Below are positions 34,449 through 43,389 of a stretch of 64,000 nt of DNA, piece after piece. Origin of the DNA: Rhizobium sp. CIAT894 (GTDB lineage Bacteria; Pseudomonadota; Alphaproteobacteria; Rhizobiales; Rhizobiaceae); contig NZ_CP020947.1 in assembly GCF_000172795.2 (NCBI RefSeq), positions 251,001 through 315,000 of the forward strand, in the 5' to 3' direction. Below the pieces are notes generated by a model. That model saw only the letters and a list, made by a program, of their open reading frames with translations. It searched no databases and was not told the DNA's origin. Position numbers and translations under genes: made by a program. How positions within the stretch are numbered: the stretch's first letter is position 1; each line of letters starts with the position of its first letter.

Positions 34449-35474
34449 ATGCGCGTCATCTATTCCGAGGACCATAAGCTGCGCGATGCCAGGACCGAGC
34501 TTTACGCCGGCCAGCTGGTGGCGCCTTTCGAGGCGCCGTTCCGGGCCGAATGGATCCTGGCGGCGGTAAAAGAGGCCGGATTCCAGGATGTCGTGGCACC
34601 CGATGCGCATGGACTGGAAACGGCATGTAAGGTGCATGACCCCGCCTATCTCGATTTCCTCGCCACCGTCTGGGATCGCTGGGTGGCGGCCGGTTTTACC
34701 GGCGAGGCGATCGCCAATTCCTTCCCGGTCCGCCGCACCAGCCACCGCGTACCCGACAATATCGTCGGCGCGATCGGCCATTATGCCAATGCCGCCGATA
34801 CCTCGATCACCAAGGGCTCCTACGAGGCGGCGATCGCTTCGATGCGTTGCGCGGTGACGGGCGCCGATTGGCTGAATGCCGGCAATCGGTTCGCCTTCGC
34901 GCTCTGCCGCCCGCCCGGCCATCACGCCGGCATCGATCTCTTCGGCGGCTACTGCTTCATCAACAATTCCGGCGTGGCAGCCCAGCGTCTGCTCGATCAT
35001 GGTGCGAAGAAGGCCGCCGTGCTCGATGTCGATTTCCACCACGGCAACGGCACCCAGGATCTCTTTTATCACAGAGGCGATGTCTTCACCGCTTCGCTGC
35101 ATGGCGACCCCATGCAGGCCTTTCCCTATTTCCTCGGCCATGCCGACGAGGAAGGCGAGGCGGCGGGCACTGGGGCCAACCGCAATTATCCGATGCCGCC
35201 GGGCACGCCCTGGGAGGTCTGGTCGTCGGCCCTTGCCGATGCGCTCGCCCGCATCAAGACCTTCGGCGCCGAGGCGATTGTCGTGGCGCTCGGCGTCGAT
35301 ACCTACGAACGTGATCCGATCTCCTTCTTCCAGCTGAAATCGGAGGACTTCATTCGCATGGGAGAGATGATCTCTGCCGCCGGCCTGCCCGTCGTCACCT
35401 GCATGGAGGGCGGTTACGGCGTGCCGGAGATCGGCCTCAACGTCGCCAATGTCCTCAAAGGTCTGGAAGCCTGA
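34449..35474 (+). CDS. Histone deacetylase-like (acetylpolyamine) amidohydrolase
   Basis: A 341-residue zinc amidohydrolase of the arginase/deacetylase fold, class II HDAC-like, close to acetylpolyamine amidohydrolases. Key residues are visible: the tandem histidines in RPPGHHAG, the zinc ligands in DVDFHHGNGTQ, the aspartate in LGVDTYERDP and a C-terminal GGYG. Length and completeness are normal. It probably deacetylates acetylated polyamines in the cytoplasm. It directly precedes recX with its stop 9 bp before the recX ATG. Confidence 0.93.
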   Translation: MRVIYSEDHKLRDARTELYAGQLVAPFEAPFRAEWILAAVKEAGFQDVVAPDAHGLETACKVHDPAYLDFLATVWDRWVAAGFTGEAIANSFPVRRTSHRVPDNIVGAIGHYANAADTSITKGSYEAAIASMRCAVTGADWLNAGNRFAFALCRPPGHHAGIDLFGGYCFINNSGVAAQRLLDHGAKKAAVLDVDFHHGNGTQDLFYHRGDVFTASLHGDPMQAFPYFLGHADEEGEAAGTGANRNYPMPPGTPWEVWSSALADALARIKTFGAEAIVVALGVDTYERDPISFFQLKSEDFIRMGEMISAAGLPVVTCMEGGYGVPEIGLNVANVLKGLEA

Positions 35475-35483
35475 TTGCTTGAT

Positions 35484-36035
35484 ATGACCGACGAGACCGT
35501 TCCATCCGATATTCCGACACCTCGCATGCTGAGCTGGGCGCGCAACTCCGCCATCTACCGCCTGGAGCGGCGGATGATGACGGAAAAGCAGCTGTTTGAC
35601 GCCATCACCCGCAAGGCGAAGGAGAAGTTCGAGGATATCAGCGCGGCCCAACTCAAGGCCGTTGCCGATTTCGCGGTCAAATTTGCCTATGACAACAAGG
35701 TGCTCGACGATAGCGCCTATGCCGAGATCAGCACACGCTCTGCCGTGCGCGGCGGCAAATCGAAGCGCGCCATCGCCCAGAAGCTTGCTGCCAAGGGTGT
35801 CGCGAGCGACAAGGTCGAGGCTGCGCTCGGAGAGGCGGACGATCTCTATGCCGCGGCGATATTTGCCCGCAAGCGCGCCTTCGGCCCGTTCCGCCGGGTC
35901 GAGCTTGACGAAAAGCGGAAGGCCAAGGAGCTTTCGGCCTTCGCCCGCAACGGCTTCGGCTTCGGCATCGGCAGGCAGGTTTTCGAGATGAGTTTCGAAG
36001 ATGCCGAAGAGGTCATTCTTGCCGGCCGTCGCTGA
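35484..36035 (+). CDS. recX: Regulatory protein RecX
   Basis: A 183-residue RecX, which limits RecA filament growth. The family pattern is three-helix repeats; visible blocks are the N-terminal RMLSWARNSAIYRLERRMMT, the central DNKVLDDSAYAE and SKRAIAQKLAAKGV, the classical RecX G-x-RxI-xxxL-xxKG-like segment. A TTG start three codons earlier is possible; the ATG at 35484 is preferred. No recA gene is nearby, which is common in alphaproteobacteria. Confidence 0.9.
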   Translation: MTDETVPSDIPTPRMLSWARNSAIYRLERRMMTEKQLFDAITRKAKEKFEDISAAQLKAVADFAVKFAYDNKVLDDSAYAEISTRSAVRGGKSKRAIAQKLAAKGVASDKVEAALGEADDLYAAAIFARKRAFGPFRRVELDEKRKAKELSAFARNGFGFGIGRQVFEMSFEDAEEVILAGRR

Positions 36036-36128
36036 TTTCGCATCAAGGCTCTTTCTGCCTGGATCAGAAGTTTGAATTTGTCGCTCGCGAGCCGTCTTTG
36101 TAGGAAGAGCGCATAATCGGGGGCGAGC

Positions 36129-37022
36129 ATGGAAGAAAAAGCAAATGGCGGCGCGGGCACGCTGACGGCGGAGGCATCGACGGCATTCGGCGGCGTGGCG
36201 GCCGGCGGACTGATGTGCCTCATGTCCATGTCGTCGATCCAGTTCGGCGCGGCATTGTCCTCCTCGGCCATCGCCACCTATGGACCGGCCGGCGCTTCCT
36301 GGCTGCGCCTCGCCTTTGCGGCCATCATTCTCGCCGTCATCGTGCGGCCGCGTATCGCCAGTTACAGCAGTGCGCAATGGACGAGCGCTCTGGTTCTCGG
36401 CACGACGACGGCTTTGATGACCATGAGCTTCTTCGCCGCGATCGAGCGCATTCCGCTCGGCCTGGCCGTGGCGATCGATTTTCTCGGTCCGCTTTCCGTG
36501 GCCACCATCGGCTATGGCCTCGGCCGGCGTCTGATCTGGCCCCTCCTTGCCGGGCTTGGCGTTCTGGCGCTCGCCCATGATGGCCACGGCTGGGTTGGCA
36601 ATATCGAGGGTATTTTCTTTGCGCTCGGCGCGGGAACCGGCTGGGCGATCTATATCGTCTTGACGAAAAAGATCGGTGCGAGCTTCAAGGGACTGGAAGG
36701 ACTTTCCATGTCGCTGATGGTTGCCGCACTGGTCGCGACACCCTTCGGCTTTGCTGGCGCCGTGCCGGCGCTCGATGGCTACGGCCTGATTGAAATGGCG
36801 GGGCTTGCCATTCTGGTGCCGCTGCTCCCCTACACGCTGGAGCTGATCGCCTTGCGGCGGATGCCGACAGCCTCCTTTGGTATTCTGATGAGCCTCGAAC
36901 CGGCCATTGCCGCACTCGCAGGCTTCGTCATCCTGGCCCAGCCGATGACGCTTCTGCAGATGGCCGGGACGGCCCTCGTCGTCGCCGCAAGCGCCGGCGC
37001 GACCTTTTCGGCCAGGCAATAA
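36129..37022 (+). CDS. EamA family transporter (RhtA-like)
   Basis: A 297-residue drug/metabolite transporter of ten predicted helices in two EamA repeats. It resembles RhtA-type exporters of threonine/homoserine (IERIPLGLAVAIDFLGPLSVA and MPTASFGILMSLEPAIAALAG are the typical second-half and first-half signatures). The N-terminus is hydrophilic for about 25 residues. It would export amino acids or similar metabolites through the inner membrane. It ends 3 bp before the convergent globin gene. Confidence 0.9.
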   Translation: MEEKANGGAGTLTAEASTAFGGVAAGGLMCLMSMSSIQFGAALSSSAIATYGPAGASWLRLAFAAIILAVIVRPRIASYSSAQWTSALVLGTTTALMTMSFFAAIERIPLGLAVAIDFLGPLSVATIGYGLGRRLIWPLLAGLGVLALAHDGHGWVGNIEGIFFALGAGTGWAIYIVLTKKIGASFKGLEGLSMSLMVAALVATPFGFAGAVPALDGYGLIEMAGLAILVPLLPYTLELIALRRMPTASFGILMSLEPAIAALAGFVILAQPMTLLQMAGTALVVAASAGATFSARQ

Positions 37023-37025
37023 AGA

Positions 37026-37496
37026 TCAGCCCGTCTTCTTTGCCGGATCGTCGAGGGCAGGATTGTAAAACAGCGACAGCGTCAGGCTCTTGGCGATCCG
37101 CTCCGCCGTCGCCATGAACCAGGCCTTGGCTTCCGACGAGGGGGCGAGATCGTCGAGCGTTGCGGCAAACAGCGCCAGCCATTTGGGAAAGAGATCGGGC
37201 GTCAGGTTCGAAACGCCGGCATGCGCCTGCACCGGCTTGCCGCCATAGGCGCCGCTGCGGAAGGCGACGGCCGACCAGAAGCCCTTCATCTTCTCCATAT
37301 GTTCCGGCCAGCGGCCGGAAAGCCTGGCGTCGAACACCGGCCCGAGATCGGGATGGGCAAGCACGCGCCCGTAAAAAGTCTCGACCAGCCTGTCGATGAA
37401 GGCGTCGTCGACCCCCATTGCCTTCATCTCGGCCTCCGCCCTTTCGCGGATCGCCGCGACATGGGCAGGGCGGCCCTGAATCTCATTGTCCATCAT
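37026..37496 (-). CDS. Group III truncated hemoglobin
   Basis: A 156-residue group III truncated globin. Family features are DAFIDRLVETFYGRVLAHPDLGPVF (helix B/C region), WPEHMEKMKGFWSAV with the E-helix, and AHAGVSNL, whose His is the probable proximal heme ligand. These cytoplasmic proteins bind O2 or NO, but their physiological role is poorly known. The gene is divergent from mbfA, an iron-regulated gene, with 168 bp between the two. Confidence 0.9.
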   Translation of the reverse strand: MMDNEIQGRPAHVAAIRERAEAEMKAMGVDDAFIDRLVETFYGRVLAHPDLGPVFDARLSGRWPEHMEKMKGFWSAVAFRSGAYGGKPVQAHAGVSNLTPDLFPKWLALFAATLDDLAPSSEAKAWFMATAERIAKSLTLSLFYNPALDDPAKKTG

Positions 37497-37632
37497 AAAC
37501 CCCGGCGCCGCGTGATGCGGCAGTCCTCATATAGGTGTTTGCGGCGGCGAGCCAAAGTCGCCTGTGCCGCTTGCGGCAATCTGTCAGCCGGCCTGCGGCA
37601 TGCCCTTGACCGTAACCGCCGCCTTCTCTAGA

Positions 37633-37649
37633 TTTAGAATTATTCTAAA
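37633..37649. promoter_or_regulatory. Iron control element (Irr box) before mbfA
   Basis: TTTAGAA-TTA-TTCTAAA is a perfect 17-bp dyad matching the known Irr/ICE consensus TTTRGAAYNRTTCYAAA in all paired positions. It ends 15 bp before the mbfA ATG, so it overlaps or immediately follows the promoter. Irr represses mbfA in iron-poor cells in Agrobacterium; the same control is expected here. Confidence 0.85.
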
Positions 37650-37664
37650 TTATTGGAGAAGGTC

Positions 37665-38648
37665 ATGCTGGCGCGGTTTTTCAGATCCTCGAAACGGTCT
37701 TTCGACTCGCTGTCCGAGCAGGAAATCCTTGCCCTGGCCATCGCCTCCGAGGAGGACGATGCCCGCATCTATCTCGCCTATGCCGACAGGCTGCGCCGCG
37801 ACTTCCCGGCCTCGGCCAAGGTCTTCGAGGATATGGCCGAGGTCGAGGACACGCATCGCAAGTCGTTGTTCGAAATCCATCGCCAGCGTTTCGGCGAGCG
37901 TATTCCGCTGATCCGGCGCGAGCATGTGCAGGGCTTTTATGAGCGCAAGCCCGATTGGCTCAGGGCAAACCTGTCGCTGGATGCGATGCGGCAGGAGACG
38001 GAAGCCATGGAGGAGCAGGCCTACCGTTTTTACGTCGAAGCGGCAAAACGCACCTCGGACGCCTCGACGCGCGAACTTCTCGGTGATCTCGCACTTGCCG
38101 AACAGGGGCATGAAGATATCGCCCGCATGCTGGGCGACAAACATACGCCCGAGGATGTCAAGCGCGACGAGAACGAGGCGGTGCATCGGCAATTCGTGCT
38201 GACCTATGTGCAGCCGGGTCTTGCCGGGCTGATGGACGGCTCGGTCTCGACACTGGCGCCGATCTTCGCCGCCGCCTTCGCCACACAGGATACCTGGCAG
38301 ACCTTCCTCGTTGGCCTTTCGGCCTCCGTCGGCGCCGGGATTTCGATGGGCTTCACCGAAGCCGCTCATGACGACGGCAAGATCTCCGGCAGGGGCTCGC
38401 CGGTCAAGCGCGGCCTTGCCTGCGGCATCATGACGGCGCTCGGCGGTCTCGGCCATGCACTGCCTTACCTGATCCCGCACTTCTGGACCGCAACGATCAC
38501 TGCCGCGATCATCGTCTTCTTCGAACTCTGGGCCATCGCCTTCATCCAGAACCGCTACATGGAAACCCCGTTCCTGCGCGCCGCCTTCCAGGTCGTGCTC
38601 GGCGGCGGCCTGGTGCTCGGCGCCGGGATCCTGATTGGCAATGGGTGA
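37665..38648 (+). CDS. mbfA: Membrane-bound ferritin/iron exporter MbfA
   Basis: A 327-residue fusion of an N-terminal ferritin-like (rubrerythrin) domain, about residues 1-150, to a C-terminal VIT1-type membrane transporter domain. Di-iron ligands are visible as SEEDDARIY, EVEDTHRK, ETEAMEEQAY and EQGHED. The membrane half contains VQPGLAGLMDGSVSTLAPIF, typical of VIT1. MbfA exports iron from the cytoplasm and protects against iron and peroxide stress in Agrobacterium and Bradyrhizobium. The ATG at 37665 has GGAGAAGG upstream. The Irr box upstream supports the assignment. Confidence 0.93.
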   Translation: MLARFFRSSKRSFDSLSEQEILALAIASEEDDARIYLAYADRLRRDFPASAKVFEDMAEVEDTHRKSLFEIHRQRFGERIPLIRREHVQGFYERKPDWLRANLSLDAMRQETEAMEEQAYRFYVEAAKRTSDASTRELLGDLALAEQGHEDIARMLGDKHTPEDVKRDENEAVHRQFVLTYVQPGLAGLMDGSVSTLAPIFAAAFATQDTWQTFLVGLSASVGAGISMGFTEAAHDDGKISGRGSPVKRGLACGIMTALGGLGHALPYLIPHFWTATITAAIIVFFELWAIAFIQNRYMETPFLRAAFQVVLGGGLVLGAGILIGNG

Positions 38649-38669
38649 GTTGCGGTCGGCGAAGCCGAG

Positions 38670-38692
38670 CAATCGATCCAGTGAATCGATTG
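38670..38692. repeat. Intergenic palindrome
   Basis: CAATCGAT and ATCGATTG form an 8-bp perfect inverted repeat around 7 bases, just after mbfA. It resembles the short dispersed palindromes of rhizobial intergenic DNA and may also serve as a transcript end. Confidence 0.5.
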
Positions 38693-38830
38693 CAGCAACG
38701 AACGCCCTGAGCCTAAAGCGAAGGGCCGGGAAACGGTGAGGCAAACCGATACCTTCTCTCATACGAGGGTGCGGCACTGCGGTCAGCCCTCATCGAGACT
38801 GGAAAGAGCGCATCTGCATCCCCCAAAAGC

Positions 38831-38854
38831 AAAGGCCGGCTTTCGCCGGCCTTT
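38831..38854. terminator. Bidirectional rho-independent terminator
   Basis: AAAGGCCGGC and GCCGGCCTTT form a 10-bp stem with a TTTC loop, with T residues beyond the stem on the plus strand and A residues before it. It lies between the convergent mbfA and BTLCP genes. Confidence 0.75.
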
Positions 38855-38877
38855 TCCCACATTCCCCCCGGAAATTC

Positions 38878-39495
38878 TTACCGCAGCGCGCCGACCAGAA
38901 CGTCGCGGCCGTTCTCGATGGTGACCCAGCGGCCGGCATTGTAGCTCGACTGGCGCTTGACGAACGAATAGGGCGTGCCGAACCACGGCTTGACGTCGGA
39001 AGCGAGGTTGTCGAGCACGAAATCGCCCTCGGCGGTGCGCAGCGTCAGGACGGCATGGCCTTCGCCGTCGGGCTTGCGCACGACGGTCATCAGCAGGTCG
39101 GCTGCCGAAAATCCGCGCTGGATCAGCATGCGGCGCTTCAACAGCGCGAAATCCTCGCAGTCACCGGCAGTGGTCGGATAGGCCCAGACCTCATCCTTGC
39201 CGTAGATTTCCTTGTCGGTCATCGGCGTGATGGTGCGGTTGACGGTGGCGTTGACCGAACGCACCAGCGACCATTTTGCCGGGGTCATCTCGACCGGGCC
39301 GGAATTCCGGTTCGGACCGCATTCACTGCGGTGAATCTGACAGAAATCGTAGTGGCCGATCGGCTGCGAAGTGGCATTGCCTGTGACCATAGAAGCATTT
39401 CTGCTTGGGGCCGGTACGGCGGCTGTCGCCATCGCAAACACGGCCATCATGGCCACGAAGATACCCTTGATCCGCACGCCCGCTCTTCCTCGCAT
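38878..39495 (-). CDS. Exported transglutaminase-like cysteine peptidase (BTLCP)
   Basis: A 205-residue bacterial transglutaminase-like cysteine proteinase (BTLCP/DUF920). An N-terminal signal sequence (IFVAMMAVFAMATAAVPA) precedes the catalytic domain. The triad is visible as Cys in TAGDCEDFALLKR, His in GEGHAVLTL and Asp in VLDNLAS. These periplasmic proteins are known in rhizobia and in Legionella-type LapG relatives that cleave surface adhesins. No adhesin gene is near, so the target is open. Confidence 0.9.
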   Translation of the reverse strand: MRGRAGVRIKGIFVAMMAVFAMATAAVPAPSRNASMVTGNATSQPIGHYDFCQIHRSECGPNRNSGPVEMTPAKWSLVRSVNATVNRTITPMTDKEIYGKDEVWAYPTTAGDCEDFALLKRRMLIQRGFSAADLLMTVVRKPDGEGHAVLTLRTAEGDFVLDNLASDVKPWFGTPYSFVKRQSSYNAGRWVTIENGRDVLVGALR

Positions 39496-39642
39496 CGCCC
39501 CTTAATTATTAACAAAGTGTTAATGGAGAGGGCCGAGAAGAGTCAATCGTTACTTCTTGGGAGCACCTTGCGACTCGCCGGTATGGTTAAAATGCCACGG
39601 ATCGGGGACTTGCTTCAGGGAGGATTTATCCGCCGTTGCTAT

Positions 39643-40467
39643 TCAGGCGGGCATCTTCATATCCGCTGCCGAACGGATGATGCCTTTGACGGCGCCGAGG
39701 AGAAGCGCAATATCGCCGGGTCGGGAAAGGCGGTGGTCGCCGTCGCGGATGAAGGTCAGCACCACGTCGTCGGCGGGAAGATGCTCGACCAGTTTCATCG
39801 CATGCGCATACGGCACGTCGGCGTCTTTCATGCCCTGGAGGATATGCACCGGGCAGCCCGTTTCGATGATGCCGTCGAGCACCCGGTTTTGGCGGCCGTC
39901 CTCGATCAGCGCCCTGGTATAGATGTTCGGTTCCGGGCTGTATTGCGAACGCTCTTCGAAATAGCCGCGCTCGGCAAGCGACTTGCGCTCCCTGGCCTTG
40001 AGGTTCGGTTCGATCAGCTCGGAGGTGAAATCCGGTGCCGGTGCGATGAGCACCATGCCGACGAGCTTAGGGCCGCCCTGCCGGGCAAGTTCCTGCGCCA
40101 GCCTGAGCGCGATCCAGCCACCCATCGAGGAGCCGACGAGGATCACCCGGTCGGGGGCGACATGGCGGATGACGGCCAGCGACTCCTCCAGCCAGCGCGA
40201 GATCGTGCCGTCGCGGAAGCTGCCGCCGGAGAGTCCGTGACCGGAATAGTCGAGGCGGATGCAGGCGAGCCCGAGCTCCGCCGCCAGGCCATCGAGTTCC
40301 ACGGCCTTGGTGCCGCTCATATCGGAGCGATAGCCGGATAACCACACGAGTGCCGGTGCCTCGCTGCCGGCTTGCGCCGGGCGGACGATGATAGCGATAT
40401 CACGCGCCGCCTCACCTTCGCCGACCGTCAGCAACTGCGGCTGGGCATTCGGCATCTGATCGGACAT
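39643..40467 (-). CDS. Alpha/beta hydrolase
   Basis: A 274-residue serine hydrolase of the alpha/beta fold. The nucleophile elbow is GSSMGG, the catalytic Asp is in MKDADVPYAHA and the His in IRDGDHRLSRP; an oxyanion segment lies in WLSGYRSDMSG. Relatives are annotated as esterases or palmitoyl-thioesterase-like (ABHD10) enzymes. It stands alone, divergent from infC. Substrate unknown. Confidence 0.9.
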   Translation of the reverse strand: MSDQMPNAQPQLLTVGEGEAARDIAIIVRPAQAGSEAPALVWLSGYRSDMSGTKAVELDGLAAELGLACIRLDYSGHGLSGGSFRDGTISRWLEESLAVIRHVAPDRVILVGSSMGGWIALRLAQELARQGGPKLVGMVLIAPAPDFTSELIEPNLKARERKSLAERGYFEERSQYSPEPNIYTRALIEDGRQNRVLDGIIETGCPVHILQGMKDADVPYAHAMKLVEHLPADDVVLTFIRDGDHRLSRPGDIALLLGAVKGIIRSAADMKMPA

Positions 40468-40645
40468 CGGCGAAACTCCTGTTGTTTTGGCCTATAAAAC
40501 AGATTCTTGGCAGGCTGACAGCGGGTGATTTTTCCGCTAAAGGATGATATTGACTCCGTTGCAGCAATGACGCGACACGTTTGTGCACCCTGATCGGGAG
40601 CGCGAGGCTGCAACATTCCGAAAACAACGCGAGGAGAATACGACC

Positions 40646-41182
40646 ATTCGCAGACCTTTTAAAACCGACGCGCCCGTGAAGGACGGACCGCGCTCGAACC
40701 GTGAAATCCGCATTCCCAGGGTTCAGCTGATCGGGGCTGACGGCGAGAATATGGGTGTCGTGCCTACCGACCAGGCCCTGAGAATGGCTGAGGAAGCCGG
40801 CCTCGATCTCGTCGAAATTTCCCCCAATGTCGAACCGCCGGTGTGCAAGATCCTCGATCTGGGCAAGCTGAAATATGCCAACCAGAAGAAGGCTGCCGAG
40901 GCGCGCAAGAAGCAGAAGATCGTCGAAGTCAAAGAAATCAAGATGCGCCCTAATATCGACACCCATGATTATGAGGTGAAGATGAAGGCGATGGGTCGCT
41001 TCTTCGACGAAGGCGACAAGGTCAAGGTGACGCTGAAGTTCCGCGGCCGTGAAATGGCCCACCAGGAACTCGGCATGAGGCTTCTGCAGCAGGTCAAGGC
41101 CGATACGACCGAATTCGCCAAGGTCGAAGCCGAACCCAAGCTCGAAGGCCGCCAGATGATGATGGTGCTGGCGCCGAAGTAA
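40646..41182 (+). CDS. infC: Translation initiation factor IF-3 (AUU start)
   Basis: A 178-residue IF-3, which blocks premature joining of ribosomal subunits and proofreads the start codon. The conserved N-terminus [20 protein letters not shown] begins at an ATT at 40646, with GAGGAG 9 bp upstream. No ATG, GTG or TTG lies near this position; an earlier in-frame start would add about 20 non-conserved residues. An AUU start is the known self-regulation device of infC in Escherichia coli, since IF-3 discriminates against it. N- and C-terminal domains and linker ([17 protein letters not shown]) are complete. Confidence 0.93.
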   Translation: MRRPFKTDAPVKDGPRSNREIRIPRVQLIGADGENMGVVPTDQALRMAEEAGLDLVEISPNVEPPVCKILDLGKLKYANQKKAAEARKKQKIVEVKEIKMRPNIDTHDYEVKMKAMGRFFDEGDKVKVTLKFRGREMAHQELGMRLLQQVKADTTEFAKVEAEPKLEGRQMMMVLAPK

Positions 41183-41206
41183 GCGCCAGGCACTTTTTCG
41201 CCCCAA

Positions 41207-41229
41207 GGCCGTCCGCAAGGGCGGCTTTT
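41207..41229 (+). terminator. Terminator after infC
   Basis: GCCGTCC and GGGCGGC pair (one G-U) around a GCAA loop, followed by TTTT. It would end or attenuate the infC transcript before rpmI. Confidence 0.6.
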
Positions 41230-41282
41230 GTGCTTTCAGGCATTGCGCTTTCGCGGTGGCTGAAGATTCCTCCGCGGCCCCG

Positions 41283-41310
41283 TTGCACTTTCAGGACGCT
41301 GCGGTTATAA
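41283..41310 (+). promoter_or_regulatory. Putative promoter of rpmI-rplT
   Basis: TTGCAC and TTATAA are 16 bp apart. The transcript would start about 180 bases before rpmI, leaving a leader that could carry L20-type autoregulation, which is known in other bacteria. I could not define the regulatory fold. Confidence 0.45.
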
Positions 41311-41494
41311 GCGCGCGTCCGAACTGACCGGCAGGGCATGCCGTGGCAGTTTCGAATGCTTGCGGAACAGTTCGTCACTGAAGCCGCAGATCAACAACAA
41401 ACGCTCCCGCACCTTGTTGCGACGGCCGGAGAACCGGACTTCGCGAGAGGGCTTTTTTGATAAAGCACGCAGGGAGAACAGAAGGAGTAGCAAA

Positions 41495-41698
41495 ATGCCC
41501 AAGATGAAGACGAAGTCCTCTGCCAAGAAGCGGTTCAAGATCACCGCAACCGGCAAGGTCAAGGCTGCCGCTGCCGGCAAGCGCCATGGCATGATCAAGC
41601 GTACCAACAAGTTCATTCGCGATGCACGTGGCACCATGGTTCTCGCAGAACCGGATGGCCGCAAGGTTATCAAGAATTACCTGCCGAACGGTCTCTGA
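41495..41698 (+). CDS. rpmI: 50S ribosomal protein L35
   Basis: A 67-residue L35 with the conserved start [15 protein letters not shown], the basic core [10 protein letters not shown] and the end [15 protein letters not shown] lies 8 bp upstream. It is followed 38 bp later by rplT, the universal arrangement. Confidence 0.97.
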   Translation: MPKMKTKSSAKKRFKITATGKVKAAAAGKRHGMIKRTNKFIRDARGTMVLAEPDGRKVIKNYLPNGL

Positions 41699-41736
41699 GA
41701 CTCGTCCGCGAACGCTAGATTTAAGGAGATCATGAT

Positions 41737-42141
41737 ATGGCACGTGTAAAAAGGGGCGTCGCTGCCCATGCCAAGCACAAGAAGGTTCTGAAGGCCGCCA
41801 AGGGCTTTTACGGCCGTCGCAAGAACACCATCCGTACCGCAAAGGCTGCCGTCGATCGTTCGAAGCAGTACGCCTACCGCGACCGCAAGGTCAACAAGCG
41901 CAACTTCCGTGCGCTCTGGATCCAGCGCATCAACGCTGCTGTCCGCGAATTCGGCCTGACCTACGGCCGCTTCATCGACGGCCTGAACAAGGCTGGCATC
42001 GAAGTCGACCGCAAGGTTCTCTCCGACATGGCGATCCACGAGCCGGAAGCATTCGGCGCGCTGGTCAACGCTGCCAAGAAGGCTCTTGAGTATCTCAAGG
42101 AAGCCGGTACGGCGAACGAGTTTGAAGGCGCGGTCAAGTAA
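41737..42141 (+). CDS. rplT: 50S ribosomal protein L20
   Basis: A 134-residue L20, an early assembly protein of the 50S subunit. The conserved N-terminus [16 protein letters not shown] and [10 protein letters not shown] are complete, as is the C-terminal domain. AAGGAG lies upstream of the ATG. A strong terminator follows. Confidence 0.97.
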   Translation: MARVKRGVAAHAKHKKVLKAAKGFYGRRKNTIRTAKAAVDRSKQYAYRDRKVNKRNFRALWIQRINAAVREFGLTYGRFIDGLNKAGIEVDRKVLSDMAIHEPEAFGALVNAAKKALEYLKEAGTANEFEGAVK

Positions 42142-42177
42142 CCAGCGCTTCCCAAGCTTTGAATTTATGATTTTGGG

Positions 42178-42211
42178 AAACCCGCGCTGGTTTGGGCTAG
42201 CGCGGGTTTTT
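42178..42211 (+). terminator. Strong rho-independent terminator after rplT
   Basis: AAACCCGCGCT and AGCGCGGGTTT form an 11-bp stem around a 10-base loop, followed by TTTTT. It separates rpmI-rplT from pheST. Confidence 0.85.
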
Positions 42212-42290
42212 CTTTCTTTATATTCCTTGCGCCGGCCGGCGCCTCCTGCCTCCCGATCGCCCGCCTGATACTGGACGGAAAGAAGTGACA

Positions 42291-43373
42291 ATGTCAGATA
42301 TCGACCAGCTCAACGCATCGCTGCGCGCCGAAATCGCCGCCGCCAACGACGAGGCGGCCCTGGAAGCCGTGCGCGTTTCCGCCCTCGGCAAGAAGGGCTC
42401 CGTCTCCGAGCTGTTGAAGACGCTCGGCGCCATGACGCCGGAAGAACGCCAGACCAAGGGCGCCGCGATCAACGTTTTGAAGAATGCCGTGACCGAGGCG
42501 CTGGCCGCCCGCAAGACGACGCTCCGCCAAGAGGCGATCAATGCCCGGCTGAAGGCCGAGACTGTCGACGTCAGCTTGCCGGTGCGTTCTTCACCCGCCG
42601 AGCGCGGCCGTATCCACCCGATCAGCCAGATCGTCGACGAGATCACTGCGATCTTCGCCGACATGGGCTTCTCGATCGCCGAAGGTCCCGACGTCGAGAC
42701 GGATTATTACAATTTCACCGCGCTGAATTTCCCCGAAGGCCATCCGGCCCGCGAGATGCACGACACCTTCTTCTTCAATCCTGATGAGAATGGCGAGCGC
42801 AAGGTGCTGCGCACCCATACCTCGCCGGTACAGATCCGGACCATGGAGACGCAGAAGCCGCCGATCCGCATCATCATCCCCGGCAAGACCTATCGCCAGG
42901 ATTCGGACGCCACGCATTCGCCGATGTTCCACCAGGTCGAAGGCCTGGTCATCGACAAGAAGGCCAATGTCGCCAATATCCGCTGGGTGCTCGAGGAGTT
43001 CTGCAAGACCTTCTTCGAGGTCGACAGTGTGACGATGCGCTTCCGCCCGTCCTTCTTCCCCTTCACCGAGCCTTCTTTCGAGGTCGATATCCAGTGCGAC
43101 CGCTCTGGCCCGATCGTCAAGTTCGGCGAAGGCAGCGACTGGATGGAGATCCTCGGCTGCGGCATGGTCCACCCGAACGTGCTGCGTTATGGCGGGCTCG
43201 ATCCGGACGAATATCAGGGTTTTGCCTGGGGCATGGGCCTCGACCGCATCGCCATGCTGAAATACGGCATGCCCGACCTGCGCGACTTCTTCAACGCCGA
43301 CGTCCGCTGGATGACGCATTACGGCTTCCGCCCGCTCGACATGCCGACATTGTTCGGCGGCCTCAGCGTTTGA
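42291..43373 (+). CDS. pheS: Phenylalanine--tRNA ligase alpha subunit
   Basis: A 360-residue PheS, the catalytic subunit of the alpha2-beta2 class II synthetase. The N-terminal coiled-coil region (about residues 1-85) binds tRNA. Class II motif 2 ([16 protein letters not shown]) and motif 3 ([13 protein letters not shown]) are visible. The ATG at 42291 has GGAAAG upstream. It is 16 bp ahead of pheT. Confidence 0.97.
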   Translation: MSDIDQLNASLRAEIAAANDEAALEAVRVSALGKKGSVSELLKTLGAMTPEERQTKGAAINVLKNAVTEALAARKTTLRQEAINARLKAETVDVSLPVRSSPAERGRIHPISQIVDEITAIFADMGFSIAEGPDVETDYYNFTALNFPEGHPAREMHDTFFFNPDENGERKVLRTHTSPVQIRTMETQKPPIRIIIPGKTYRQDSDATHSPMFHQVEGLVIDKKANVANIRWVLEEFCKTFFEVDSVTMRFRPSFFPFTEPSFEVDIQCDRSGPIVKFGEGSDWMEILGCGMVHPNVLRYGGLDPDEYQGFAWGMGLDRIAMLKYGMPDLRDFFNADVRWMTHYGFRPLDMPTLFGGLSV

Positions 43374-43389
43374 ACGGAGAATTGAGACG

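Noticed and set aside
34209..37019. A 936-codon open frame on the minus strand
   Set aside because: It is antisense to the deacetylase, recX and EamA genes, all clearly recognisable. Composition (His, Arg, Gly, Asp rich) is that of a shadow frame.
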